19,722 nt of DNA from Terriglobales bacterium (GTDB lineage: Bacteria > Acidobacteriota > Terriglobia > Terriglobales > Acidobacteriaceae), in assembly GCA_015655365.1 (NCBI GenBank), contig JAATFE010000351.1, forward strand, positions 1 through 19,722. The letters run 5' to 3'. Made by a program: the position numbers and the translations under genes. Shown here piece by piece: positions 1-6,806 of this stretch (the first letter of the stretch is position 1; every line of letters starts with the position of its first letter). Under the pieces are notes generated by a model that was not told where the DNA came from, did no database searches, and saw only the letters and a list, made by a program, of their open reading frames with translations.

Positions 1-1
1 C

Positions 2-352
2 AAGGACAAGGGCCACGTCAAGGACATCCAGGGGATGATGCGCCACTCTCGTCTGGCCACCACCACGGATGTCTATATGCAGTCGCTTGAGGACGGCGTT
101 CGCACGACGGTGAACTCGATCTACGACGAACTGAGCGAGACGGGCACGTGGGGATCGGGTCCGCAACCGTCCGCAACTGCCCGGCCTAACCATGCAGACC
201 GAGAACGGAACTCTACGAAGATCGCTCCCGGCAGGGAAAGGTCGGCGCTCGAAAAACCGGGTCAGTCTGCGAAGCCGGTTCGCGGAGTGGTTTTGGAATT
301 TGCGACAAGAATGCGACAAAGTCGCGGAAGGGAGGTGCTTCTAAATGATTGA
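2..352 (+). CDS. Tyrosine recombinase (phage-type integrase), C-terminal fragment
   Basis: The reading frame is open from the left edge, so only the last 116 codons are visible. The first residues read KDKGHVKDIQGMMRHSRLAT followed by TTDVYMQSL. This is the terminal part of the tyrosine recombinase catalytic domain: the second conserved His (RHSRLATT) and the nucleophilic Tyr of DVY, which attacks DNA during strand exchange. The Arg box and the first His-x-x-Arg box lie off the window. A tail of about 75 residues after the catalytic helix is low in hydrophobics and longer than usual, and I recognise nothing in it. The stop at 350-352 falls 6 bases before the encoded CCA end of the tRNA-Ala gene, so this is probably the integrase of an element inserted at that tRNA. 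Phage, genomic island and integrative plasmid cannot be told apart here. Confidence 0.85.
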   Translation, partial: KDKGHVKDIQGMMRHSRLATTTDVYMQSLEDGVRTTVNSIYDELSETGTWGSGPQPSATARPNHADRERNSTKIAPGRERSALEKPGQSAKPVRGVVLEFATRMRQSRGREVLLND

Positions 353-358
353 TTTGAT

Positions 359-400
359 TGGTGGACCTGGTCGGGATCGAACCGACGACCTCTTCCATGC
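359..400. other. Candidate attachment-site core (tRNA 3' half)
   Basis: The 3' half of the tRNA-Ala gene (CCA end, T arm, anticodon arm) is the usual crossover region for tyrosine recombinases that target tRNA genes, and the integrase gene ends 6 bases away. Only one junction is in the window, so the core cannot be delimited. A matching direct repeat would be expected at the far end of the element, left of base 1. Position and role are inferred from gene order. Confidence 0.35.
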
Positions 401-434
401 CATGGAAGCGCGCTCCCAGCTGCGCCACAGGCCC
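359..434 (-). tRNA. tRNA-Ala (anticodon GGC)
   Basis: Read on the minus strand, the 76 bases fold into a complete cloverleaf. The acceptor arm GGGCCTG pairs with CAGGTCC with one G-U pair, the discriminator is A, and CCA is encoded at 361-359. The D stem is GCGC/GCGC, the anticodon stem is CTTCC/GGAAG around the loop ATGGCAT (anticodon GGC, alanine), and the T stem is GTCGG/CCGAC around TTCGATC. It decodes GCC/GCU codons. A good promoter lies just upstream (461-489). Its 3' end faces the integrase gene, which suggests that the tRNA 3' end served as an integration target and stayed intact. Confidence 0.97.
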
Positions 435-460
435 ACTCTTCGGCGGGTTGCAACTTCCTT

Positions 461-489
461 ATTGTCTACGGTGAAAGCCAATTCGTCAA
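461..489 (-). promoter_or_regulatory. Sigma-70-type promoter of tRNA-Ala
   Basis: On the minus strand, TTGACG (489-484) is followed by a 17-base spacer and GACAAT (466-461). Transcription would start near 454, about 20 bases ahead of the mature tRNA 5' end at 434. Hexamers and spacing are close to the housekeeping consensus. Confidence 0.7.
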
Positions 490-881
490 ACTTTGGGAGC
501 TACCGGAACGGAACTCTGCGCCAATTGCGGGTTTGGGGAGGATTCGGCTCCGCTTTGGCGTTTCACAAACCGGTACTTGATGGGCCGATGTGGGGAAAAC
601 TGGTGGAAAAGAGAGTTTCTTCGAGCCGGGGAGAAGAAAACGTCCGTGACCGGGAACACTTGAGGGGGTATCCGGTGTCTAAGACAATGGAGCGCATCGA
701 GACATTTTGGTCTGGAACCGGTGTCTTGTTCCCGCGTACTCCATGGCAGCATCGGATTCTCCGGTGGCAGGGTAAGGCCACCGGTGACATGTGACCGCAA
801 CATTTTTCAGGCATTTACGCACTGGGGACGGTTGTGGGGCGGATGCGGCAGATGCCAAGTCTGCATGTCTTGCGGTAAGGT
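490..881. other. Gene-free stretch upstream of the sigma operon
   Basis: No convincing gene is visible. Frames open across this stretch have no recognisable product. It contains the tRNA promoter at its left edge, a GC-rich hairpin at 761-784, two copies of CCGGTGTCT (672-680 and 718-726), and several GGAAC motifs (for example 714-718) that resemble the -35 element of ECF promoters. None of the GGAAC motifs has a properly spaced -10 element, so no sigma promoter is called. Confidence 0.5.
761..784. repeat. GC-rich stem-loop ahead of the sigma gene
   Basis: CCGGTGGC (761-768) and GCCACCGG (777-784) form a perfect 8-bp stem with an 8-base loop. No T-tract follows, so it is not a standard terminator. 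It would lie in the leader of the sigma mRNA if transcription starts further upstream. A stem of this size can occur by chance a few times in 20 kb. Confidence 0.35.
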
Positions 882-888
882 GGGAGGA
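882..888 (+). promoter_or_regulatory. Ribosome binding site supporting the TTG start of the sigma gene
   Basis: GGGAGGA sits 7 bases before TTG at 896. It is a much better Shine-Dalgarno match than AGGCGGA (900-906), which precedes the in-frame ATG at 914. Confidence 0.5.
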
Positions 889-895
889 CACTGAA

Positions 896-1588
896 TTGCA
901 GGCGGACCTCACCATGGGCAATTTAGCCAGCGTGCTGGCACTCCAATCCGAAGAAGCGGCTTTGATCGAAGAGCTCCAGGCCGGCTCCGAGGAAGCTTTT
1001 GCGTGGCTGATCGCACGCTTCCACCAACCGATCTACTCTCTGTTGGCGCGCACACTGCAAGACCGCGCGGACGCGGCTGACTTGACCCAGGAAGTTTTTG
1101 TGAAGGTGTTCCGGGGGGTTGGCAGCTTTCACGGCGAGTCGTCACTGCGTACATGGATTTATCGCATCGCGCTGCACGAAGCCTCAAATCAGCGGCGCTG
1201 GTGGACTCGGCACAAGCAGCAGGAAGTTCCCATGGAGCAGGAAATGGGCGAAGGGGACTCCGGATCGCAATTGCGGTTGATTGAAACGCTGGTTGACCCG
1301 GCCGAGTCGCCGTTCGACAACGTGGTCCATGGGGAGAACCGTGCGCGGGTGGAGGCGGCGTTGAATCAGGTGCCGGAGCCCTATCGCAGCACGCTGATCC
1401 TGCGCGATATCGAGGGATTTGTCTACGAAGAAGTGGCAGAAATGCAGGGCGTGAATCTGGGAACGGTCAAGTCGCGGCTGGTGCGTGGGCGCGCCTGTTT
1501 GAAGGCGTTGCTGACGGCTCCGGCGTGTGGCGCACGCCCGGCGGCAAACACGGGATTCGAAGTACCTCTGGGAGAGGAGGCACGATGA
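896..1588 (+). CDS. ECF-type RNA polymerase sigma factor (RpoE-like)
   Basis: This is an alternative sigma factor that directs RNA polymerase to a stress or envelope regulon. From the TTG start it is about 230 residues. Sigma region 2 runs from AFAWLIARFHQPIYSLL through ADLTQEVFVKVFRG to SSLRTWIYRIALHEASNQRR. A short acidic linker follows, then region 4 (ALNQVPEPYRSTLILRDIEG with the helix-turn-helix YEEVAEMQGVNLGTVKSRLV). No N-terminal region 1 is present, as expected for ECF factors. TTG 896 is chosen for its strong GGGAGGA site. ATG 914 and GTG 791 are in-frame alternatives. The stop overlaps the start of the anti-sigma gene (ATGA), so the pair is co-translated and the next gene should hold this sigma at the membrane. 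The target regulon cannot be read from the window. Confidence 0.92.
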   Translation: MQADLTMGNLASVLALQSEEAALIEELQAGSEEAFAWLIARFHQPIYSLLARTLQDRADAADLTQEVFVKVFRGVGSFHGESSLRTWIYRIALHEASNQRRWWTRHKQQEVPMEQEMGEGDSGSQLRLIETLVDPAESPFDNVVHGENRARVEAALNQVPEPYRSTLILRDIEGFVYEEVAEMQGVNLGTVKSRLVRGRACLKALLTAPACGARPAANTGFEVPLGEEAR

Positions 1589-2268
1589 ACGGTTGCAGTT
1601 CGATGCAGACAAGGTTTACGGAGTATCTGGACGGCCGGCTGACCGGGCGTGAGATGCAGCGCGTGGCCGCGCACATGGAACGCTGCCCGGAGTGTGCCGA
1701 CGAATGGAAGTTGTTGCGCCAGACGCAGTCGGCGCTGGCCACGCTGGGGCCGGTGCCGGAGCCTGAAGATCTGCTGCTGCGAATTCGCGTGGCGGTGAGC
1801 CAGGAGCGCGCGAAGAGCCGCCAGAGTCCCTTCCACTCCCTGAATCTGGCGTGGAGAAACACGGTGGGTCCCTTCCTGCTGCAAGCGGCTGCCGGCTTTG
1901 CCAGCGCCGTGCTGTTGCTGGGTGGGGTGATCGTGCTGGTGACCATGTTTGCCCAGCCGGAGTCGGCGCAGGCGACCAAGGACGAGCCGCTGGGGAACGC
2001 CACGGCGCCCCGTCTGCTCTATCCCGCCCAGGGCGCAGGCAAAAACGAGATTGGCGCGATTTCCGGCCCGGTGGTGGTGGAGGCTTACATCAACGGCTCA
2101 GGCCAGATGTACGATTATCGCATCGTTTCCGGCCCGACGGATGTGGAGACCCGGTCGCAGATTGAGAACATGCTGCTGACCAGCCGGTTTGAGCCGGCTC
2201 GCTTCTTTGGGCAGCCGGTGCGCGGGTTGGCGGTGCTTTCCTTCTCGGGCGTTTCGGTGCGCGGGTAA
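1585..2268 (+). CDS. Membrane anti-sigma factor: zinc-finger domain fused to a TonB-C-like domain
   Basis: The 227-residue product starts with a zinc-binding anti-sigma (ZAS) domain: Cys4, then a YLDG helix, then His30-x3-Cys34-x2-Cys37 (HMERCPEC). This fold binds the partner ECF sigma and keeps it inactive. A transmembrane helix follows at about 96-118 (AAAGFASAVLLLGGVIVLVT). The extracytoplasmic end (about 153-227) contains VVVEAYINGSGQMYDYRIV and TSRFEPARFFGQPVRG, which matches the pattern of TonB C-terminal domains (xVdxxGxVxdxxVV ... rFePaxxxGxPV). The start is supported by GAGGAGG (1574-1580) inside the sigma gene and by the ATGA overlap. The TonB-C-like module may sense the envelope, but that is inference. 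ZAS and membrane topology are well supported. The C-terminal assignment is good but rests on pattern only. Confidence 0.88.
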   Translation: MNGCSSMQTRFTEYLDGRLTGREMQRVAAHMERCPECADEWKLLRQTQSALATLGPVPEPEDLLLRIRVAVSQERAKSRQSPFHSLNLAWRNTVGPFLLQAAAGFASAVLLLGGVIVLVTMFAQPESAQATKDEPLGNATAPRLLYPAQGAGKNEIGAISGPVVVEAYINGSGQMYDYRIVSGPTDVETRSQIENMLLTSRFEPARFFGQPVRGLAVLSFSGVSVRG

Positions 2269-2315
2269 GAGGGCAGGTCGGCACAACACCCGAACTGATG
2301 CGTCTTGGCATTTTG

Positions 2316-2354
2316 AGGGGTACGGGCAGAAGCCTGTACCCTTCAGTTGTTTGT
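2316..2354 (+). terminator. Rho-independent terminator of the sigma/anti-sigma operon
   Basis: AGGGGTACGGGC (2316-2327) and GCCTGTACCCTT (2332-2343) form a 12-bp stem with two G-T pairs and a 4-base loop AGAA. A T-rich stretch (CAGTTGTTTGT) follows. It lies 48 bases after the anti-sigma stop. Confidence 0.75.
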
Positions 2355-2406
2355 GAGACTAAGATCCATCGATTCCGCGGCGTATCCGCGGCATACTCCC
2401 TCCCGT

Positions 2407-2435
2407 TTGACCCTTCTGGTGCGTCTAACTAGACT
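2407..2435 (+). promoter_or_regulatory. Possible sigma-70 promoter of the exported TPR gene
   Basis: TTGACC (2407-2412), a 17-base spacer and TAGACT (2430-2435) lie 18 bases before the ATG at 2454 and after the preceding terminator. The -10 matches only 4 of 6 consensus bases. Confidence 0.4.
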
Positions 2436-2453
2436 TGCAAGCAGGGTCCACAC

Positions 2454-4250
2454 ATGACTTCGCGTAAAATCCGATCATTTGCCGTATTTTCGGCGGCCGT
2501 TTCGTGCCTGCTGGCGGGGCTTTTGCCCGCCGTGAGCCACGCCCAATCCTCCAGCAGCTCATCCAAAGGCCAGCAGAGTTCCTCTTCTTCGCAGGCGCTG
2601 CCCCCGCGGGAGAAGGCACCTTCGCTGGTCGATCCGGCCGGACCCACTATTTCGCTGGTCAGCTCGGAGCCGGTTTTTGTCATGGCCGCGGCGTTGAACG
2701 CCTGCGGGTACGACGAGGGGCTGGAAGAGAGCGCGCCGGTACGCAAGAAGGTTCGCGAAGAGATCAACCAGGCGCTGGCCAAAAGCGAGGACGCGCGCAA
2801 CAAGCGCGACAGCGTCTGCCTGTTCATTGCACAGCACCGCATGACGGGCTCGCAGCGCGACATCTCGCAGTACATCTCATTGGCGCTGTATCTGACGCCT
2901 CCGCCGGAGATGGAGACGTCGGTGGAGTTGCCGGAGATGCCGCCCGACTCGACGCAGGTGGTGGAGATTGTGCCCTTCCTGCGCAGCTTCGCGGAGGCCG
3001 TGGACCTGCACGGAATCTGGCTGGCAGTGCACCACACGTACGACGACGAGGCCGACCAGCTTCACGACCCGATGACGAAGATGATCGTCTCGACCAATCT
3101 TTATCTCAAGATGCCGGCCTCGACTTACGATGGACGGCGGTTTGTGGTGGTGATGGAGCCGATGCTCTCGCCGCACGCGGTCAATGCCCGCGTCTATGGA
3201 ACCGACTACGTGGTGGTGGTTTCGCCGGTGGACGGGAAGATTCGCATGGACGACGTGCGCCACACCTACCTGCATTACGTGATCGAGCCGCTGCTCTATG
3301 CCCGGGCCAATGCCGTGGATCGTATGCAGCCGATTCTGAAGGAGGTGCGGGAAGCTCCACTGGAGTTCCGCTACCGCTCCGATAGCGTGCCGTTGACGAT
3401 CGAGAGTTTGATCAAGGCGATCGAGGCGCGGACCATGGATACCGGCGTGCCGGTATACAAGATTCCTGCCGATGCGGACCGGTCGCAGATGCCGCGTTAT
3501 GAGCATGAGCGCCAGGTCTATCAGCAGAAGGTGGACGCGATTCGCGTGGCAACGGTGCGCCACGACATGACGCAGGGATTCGTCCTGACGCAGTATTTCT
3601 ACGAGCAGTTGGTCCAGTTCGAGAAGGATCCGGCCGGGTTGCGCGACACCATCGGCGAGATGGTCTACAGCATGGACGTGGACCAGCAAGTGCATCGCGC
3701 CCGCCAGATCGAGTTCGACAAGGAAGCGGATGGCGACGTGCTGACGCGCAGCAAGCCGCGCAAGCTGACCGGCCTGGATCTGGCGGAAGCGCGGCTGGCG
3801 GCGGGGGACGTGGCCACGGCCAGCGCCATGGCGCGCCAAGTGCTGACGGTTCATGCCGATACCCTGGAATCCGTGGCCGACAGCGCTCGCGCCAACTTCA
3901 TTTTGGCCAGGGCGGCGATCATGTCCGGCCATGCGGATCAGGCGATTGACGGCTTTCAGAAAACGCTAGCCACCAGCAAGGAGCCGCGGTTGCTGGCCTG
4001 GTCGCACATCTACCTGGGCAGGATGCTGGACCTGGACTGCAAGCGCGACGAGGCTTTGTCCGAGTACAAGGCGGCGCTGGCGAATCGCGACGGGCAGCAG
4101 GATACGCGGTTGGCCGCCGAGCGCGGGGTCAAGGCGGCTTATGCCGTTAAGGGCCACACTTGCGAAGACGATGACGCGGCGGACGATTTGCCCGAGCCGG
4201 GAGCGGCTAAGCCGGCCATGCAGAATGGCGCGCAAAAGCCGCAATTCTGA
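2454..4250 (+). CDS. Exported protein of unknown function with C-terminal TPR repeats
   Basis: I do not recognise a named family for this 598-residue protein. It begins with a clear signal peptide (MTSRKIRSFAVFSAAVSCLL, cleavage likely after SHA at residue 30). A serine/glutamine-rich spacer follows (residues 31-46), so it is predicted to be secreted or periplasmic. The middle (about 60-420) is a soluble mixed-charge region with no motif I can name. The end (about 440-560) has helix pairs typical of tetratricopeptide repeats: ARANFILARAAIMSGHADQA and AWSHIYLGRMLDLDCKRDEA. TPRs mediate protein-protein contacts. The gene stands alone between a terminator and a hairpin, with a weak AGGG site before ATG 2454. 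No enzymatic residues are evident. A role as an envelope scaffold is possible but unproven. Confidence 0.85.
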   Translation: MTSRKIRSFAVFSAAVSCLLAGLLPAVSHAQSSSSSSKGQQSSSSSQALPPREKAPSLVDPAGPTISLVSSEPVFVMAAALNACGYDEGLEESAPVRKKVREEINQALAKSEDARNKRDSVCLFIAQHRMTGSQRDISQYISLALYLTPPPEMETSVELPEMPPDSTQVVEIVPFLRSFAEAVDLHGIWLAVHHTYDDEADQLHDPMTKMIVSTNLYLKMPASTYDGRRFVVVMEPMLSPHAVNARVYGTDYVVVVSPVDGKIRMDDVRHTYLHYVIEPLLYARANAVDRMQPILKEVREAPLEFRYRSDSVPLTIESLIKAIEARTMDTGVPVYKIPADADRSQMPRYEHERQVYQQKVDAIRVATVRHDMTQGFVLTQYFYEQLVQFEKDPAGLRDTIGEMVYSMDVDQQVHRARQIEFDKEADGDVLTRSKPRKLTGLDLAEARLAAGDVATASAMARQVLTVHADTLESVADSARANFILARAAIMSGHADQAIDGFQKTLATSKEPRLLAWSHIYLGRMLDLDCKRDEALSEYKAALANRDGQQDTRLAAERGVKAAYAVKGHTCEDDDAADDLPEPGAAKPAMQNGAQKPQF

Positions 4251-4266
4251 TCCGTATCTTACTGTG

Positions 4267-4288
4267 GGGCCAGCAACCACGCTGGCCC
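4267..4288 (+). terminator. Stem-loop after the TPR gene (weak terminator)
   Basis: GGGCCAGC (4267-4274) and GCTGGCCC (4281-4288) make a perfect GC-rich 8-bp stem with a 6-base loop, 17 bases past the TPR gene stop. Only a poor T stretch follows (GAAGATGATTT), so termination may be partial and rnc could receive read-through. Confidence 0.45.
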
Positions 4289-4329
4289 GAAGATGATTTC
4301 AAAAAAGGCCCGAACCGAGAAAGGTGCAC

Positions 4330-5154
4330 ATGGAAGCAGTTCTCAAAGAACTGGAAACCGCGCTCGGGCATGCCTTTGCCAGCCACGAACTGCTGGTACG
4401 CGCCTTGACGCACAGGTCCTTATCCAACGAGCGGGCAGCGACTGAGCAGACGTCGGAGAATGAAAAAAAGGAGCCCGCGGGCTCCGGAAGCAATGAGCGG
4501 CTCGAGTTTTTGGGCGATGCGGTGCTGGGTCTGGTGGTGGCAGAGGCGCTGTTTGCGGCCCATCCGGAGTGGCAGGAGGGCGAGCTGACCCGCGTCCGAG
4601 CGCAGTTGGTGAGTCGGCAGCACATGGCGGAAGTGGCCACGGCGATCGGGCTCGGCAGCCATTTGCGGCTGAGCCGGGGCGAAGATCGTAGCGGCTTGAG
4701 GAACAAAAGCACCGTACTTTCGAATACCATGGAAGCAGTGATGGCCGCTCTGTTTCTGGATGGCGGTCTGGAGCCGGTCAGGGCGTTTGCGCGCCGTTGG
4801 GTCATGGGTGAGGCGGCAGAGCAACTGGCCGAGGAGTTGAAATCCGGTGCGGCGCTGGGAAACTACAAATCGGCGCTGCAGGAGTATTTGCAGGCGGAGC
4901 GGTCGGGAACGCCGGTTTACCGGGTAAAGAGCGAGAGCGGTCCAGACCACCATAAGCGCTTTCTCGTCGAAGTCCGACTCAAGAGCGACGAGGACGAGCC
5001 AGGCAAGCCGTTGGCCCGCGGCACGGGGAGCACTAAGAAACATGCGGAGCAGGATGCCGCGCAGCGCGCACTGGAGCGGTTGACGGCAGCCGCAGCCAAG
5101 GGGGGCAACCCGGCAACGGCGACAGAAGCAGAGGAGAAATCATCGGCACAGTAA
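4330..5154 (+). CDS. rnc: Ribonuclease III
   Basis: RNase III cleaves double-stranded RNA, chiefly in rRNA precursor processing and mRNA turnover. The 274-residue product has the endonuclease signature NERLEFLGDAVLG (residues 55-67, with Glu59 and Asp63 as metal ligands). The second acidic motif is SNTMEAVMAALFLDGG (131-146, Glu135), and a C-terminal double-stranded RNA-binding domain spans about 178-250 (GNYKSALQEYLQ ... STKKHAEQDAAQRALERL). Two features are unusual. A polar insert of roughly 15 residues precedes the signature (about 36-54), and Asn132 occupies the place held by Asp114 in the E. coli enzyme. ATG 4330 is preferred because AAAGGTG lies just ahead. GTG 4324 is an alternative. 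It is followed by two signal peptidase genes in the same direction with short gaps, an arrangement that recalls the common rnc-lepB linkage. Confidence 0.96.
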   Translation: MEAVLKELETALGHAFASHELLVRALTHRSLSNERAATEQTSENEKKEPAGSGSNERLEFLGDAVLGLVVAEALFAAHPEWQEGELTRVRAQLVSRQHMAEVATAIGLGSHLRLSRGEDRSGLRNKSTVLSNTMEAVMAALFLDGGLEPVRAFARRWVMGEAAEQLAEELKSGAALGNYKSALQEYLQAERSGTPVYRVKSESGPDHHKRFLVEVRLKSDEDEPGKPLARGTGSTKKHAEQDAAQRALERLTAAAAKGGNPATATEAEEKSSAQ

Positions 5155-5180
5155 ACACATCCGTCCCAGGGCCTGGCCCG

Positions 5181-5948
5181 GTGCAGCAGCAGACTTTGCG
5201 GCTGCGCTTGCCTCTGCCTAGCTTGCCGGAGGCTTCGGCATCGCTGCTGCGGACGGTGGTGGTGGCTCTGTTTCTGCTCACTTTTGTGCTGCAACCGTTT
5301 CTCATTCCCTCGGAGAGCATGGAGCACACCCTGTTGGTGGGCGATTTTCTGCTGGTAAACAAGCAGGTGTATGCGCTGGCCGGCCAGAAAAACAGCCTGA
5401 GCCGGTTGCTTTTGCCCTATCGCGATGTGGCCCGCGGCGATATTGTGGTCTTCCACTTTCCCCAGGACCCGCGGCGCTATCTGGTGAAGCGGGTGGTAGG
5501 CGTTCCCGGCGACCGGCTGCGCATCGAGGACGGGCGAGTGACGGTAAACGGCCTTACCCAGACGGAGCCGTACGCGGCCTTCGAGCCGGCAGCGCCCAAT
5601 CCCTTCCGCGACAATTTCCCGGCAAAAGTGTATACCGATCCGGCGGTCGATCCCGTATGGTGGCGGCAGATGCAGAGCCTCACCCATCAGGGGGAACTCG
5701 TGGTGCCGCAGAACGAGTATTTTGTGCTCGGCGACAACCGCAATCACAGCAACGATTCCCGCACCTGGGGCTTTGTTCCGCGCCAGGAGATCGTGGCCCG
5801 ACCGCTGGTCATTTATTTCTCCCTGAGCCGCCCTTCCAGCACCGATGTGCAACAGGCTGCGGATGATAGACTCGGACACGACAGGGAACTCTCGGCAAAG
5901 CTCGCGGGGTTTGCGCGCTGGAAGCGCATCTTCCATGTAGTTCATTAG
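5181..5948 (+). CDS. lepB: Signal peptidase I (first of two tandem copies)
   Basis: This membrane protease removes signal peptides from Sec- and Tat-exported proteins on the outer face of the inner membrane. It has one predicted transmembrane helix (about 22-41, SLLRTVVVALFLLTFVLQPF). The catalytic serine is in IPSESMEHTLLVGD (Ser46), the general-base lysine is in YLVKRVVGVPGD (Lys103), and box E is VLGDNRNHSNDSRTWGFVP. All active-site elements are present, so it should be functional. The start is GTG 5181, since no ATG lies between the rnc stop and the first helix; the AGGG site upstream is modest. It is separated from rnc by 26 bases and from the second copy by 58 bases, which suggests one transcript. 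Confidence 0.95.
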   Translation: MQQQTLRLRLPLPSLPEASASLLRTVVVALFLLTFVLQPFLIPSESMEHTLLVGDFLLVNKQVYALAGQKNSLSRLLLPYRDVARGDIVVFHFPQDPRRYLVKRVVGVPGDRLRIEDGRVTVNGLTQTEPYAAFEPAAPNPFRDNFPAKVYTDPAVDPVWWRQMQSLTHQGELVVPQNEYFVLGDNRNHSNDSRTWGFVPRQEIVARPLVIYFSLSRPSSTDVQQAADDRLGHDRELSAKLAGFARWKRIFHVVH

Positions 5949-6006
5949 AGAGATTTCCGCTTGGAACCCTTCCAAGAGCCCAGGCATTTCCGCAAAGAGC
6001 GACAGA

Positions 6007-6795
6007 ATGACGAAGAAAAAATCGCCGCCGGAGCAGCCCGCTCCAGCCCCCGTTGAACAAGTCGTGGAAGAAACCCCTTTCGAGGCGGCAGCGAGCATCT
6101 GCTCCGTTCTCGTGGTGGGACTGTTCATCCTCACATTTTTGGCTCAGAACTTCGTAATTCCTTCGGGATCGATGGAGAAGACGCTGCTGGTGGGCGACCA
6201 CCTTGTGGTGGACCGCATCACCCTGGCCCCACAGGCAAAGTGGATGCCGCTGGTGCATTATCGCGAGCCCAAACGCGGCGATATCGTGGTGTTTCTCAAG
6301 CCAGGCGAGCCGGATCTGTTTCTGGTGAAGCGCCTTGTGGGCGTACCCGGCGACCACATCCACCTGCGCAACGGCATTGTGATTGTGAATGGAGTAGCCC
6401 AGGATCAGCCGCAAGCGGAGAAGGTTACGGTGGACAATCACCAGAGCTTCCTGGATGAATTTCCCTCCGTAGCGCCCTCTCCTGAAATCGGCGCCACCGA
6501 GACCTGGTCTGTCGACTTTCCCAACCACATTGAAAACGGGGATCTCGTGATTCCTCCCGGCAAGTTCTTTATGATGGGAGATCACAGGCACAACAGCCTC
6601 GACTCGCGCTACTGGGGGTTTGTGCCCAGGGAAAACATCGTGGGACGGCCACTGTTCAACTACTGGTCGTTCACCACTCCCGAAGACCAATATGAGCAGA
6701 CGGGGATCGGCAACAGCGTGGCCTGGATGGGCCATGTGGTGCTGCACTTCTTTACCGAAACACGCTGGAAGCGGACTTTGAACCCGGTGCGTTGA
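6007..6795 (+). CDS. lepB: Signal peptidase I (second tandem copy)
   Basis: This paralogue of the preceding gene is 262 residues long. It has a longer charged and proline-rich cytoplasmic N-terminus (KKKSPPEQPAPAPVEQ), one transmembrane helix at about 29-50, Ser55 in IPSGSMEKTLLVGD, Lys108 in FLVKRLVGVPGD, and box E FMMGDHRHNSLDSRYWGFVP. Both catalytic residues are intact. The two copies share the same motif order and the same closing WKR segment (RWKRIFHVVH versus RWKRTLNPVR), which is consistent with an old duplication. The differing box E and insert regions could give different substrate preference, but that is inference. ATG 6007 is the natural start. Confidence 0.95.
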   Translation: MTKKKSPPEQPAPAPVEQVVEETPFEAAASICSVLVVGLFILTFLAQNFVIPSGSMEKTLLVGDHLVVDRITLAPQAKWMPLVHYREPKRGDIVVFLKPGEPDLFLVKRLVGVPGDHIHLRNGIVIVNGVAQDQPQAEKVTVDNHQSFLDEFPSVAPSPEIGATETWSVDFPNHIENGDLVIPPGKFFMMGDHRHNSLDSRYWGFVPRENIVGRPLFNYWSFTTPEDQYEQTGIGNSVAWMGHVVLHFFTETRWKRTLNPVR

Positions 6796-6806
6796 ACCAC
6801 GGGGGG

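Noticed and set aside
714..740. GGAACC followed by a CGTACT-like -10, an ECF-type autoregulatory promoter
   Set aside because: The spacing is about two bases short of known ECF promoters and the -10 is not a clear match. Other GGAAC motifs nearby are no better.
345..794. A 149-codon open frame whose start reads GPGRDRTDDLFHAME
   Set aside because: The first third is the antisense of the tRNA-Ala gene, and such translations are a well-known false protein in databases. The rest has no features.
2877..3932. A 351-codon minus-strand open frame rich in His and Arg
   Set aside because: It is the complement of the exported TPR gene. Its composition (runs of His/Arg) is typical of antisense frames in GC-rich genes.
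4917..6747. Long minus-strand frames opposite rnc and the signal peptidases
   Set aside because: They mirror the real genes, carry no motifs and span gene boundaries.
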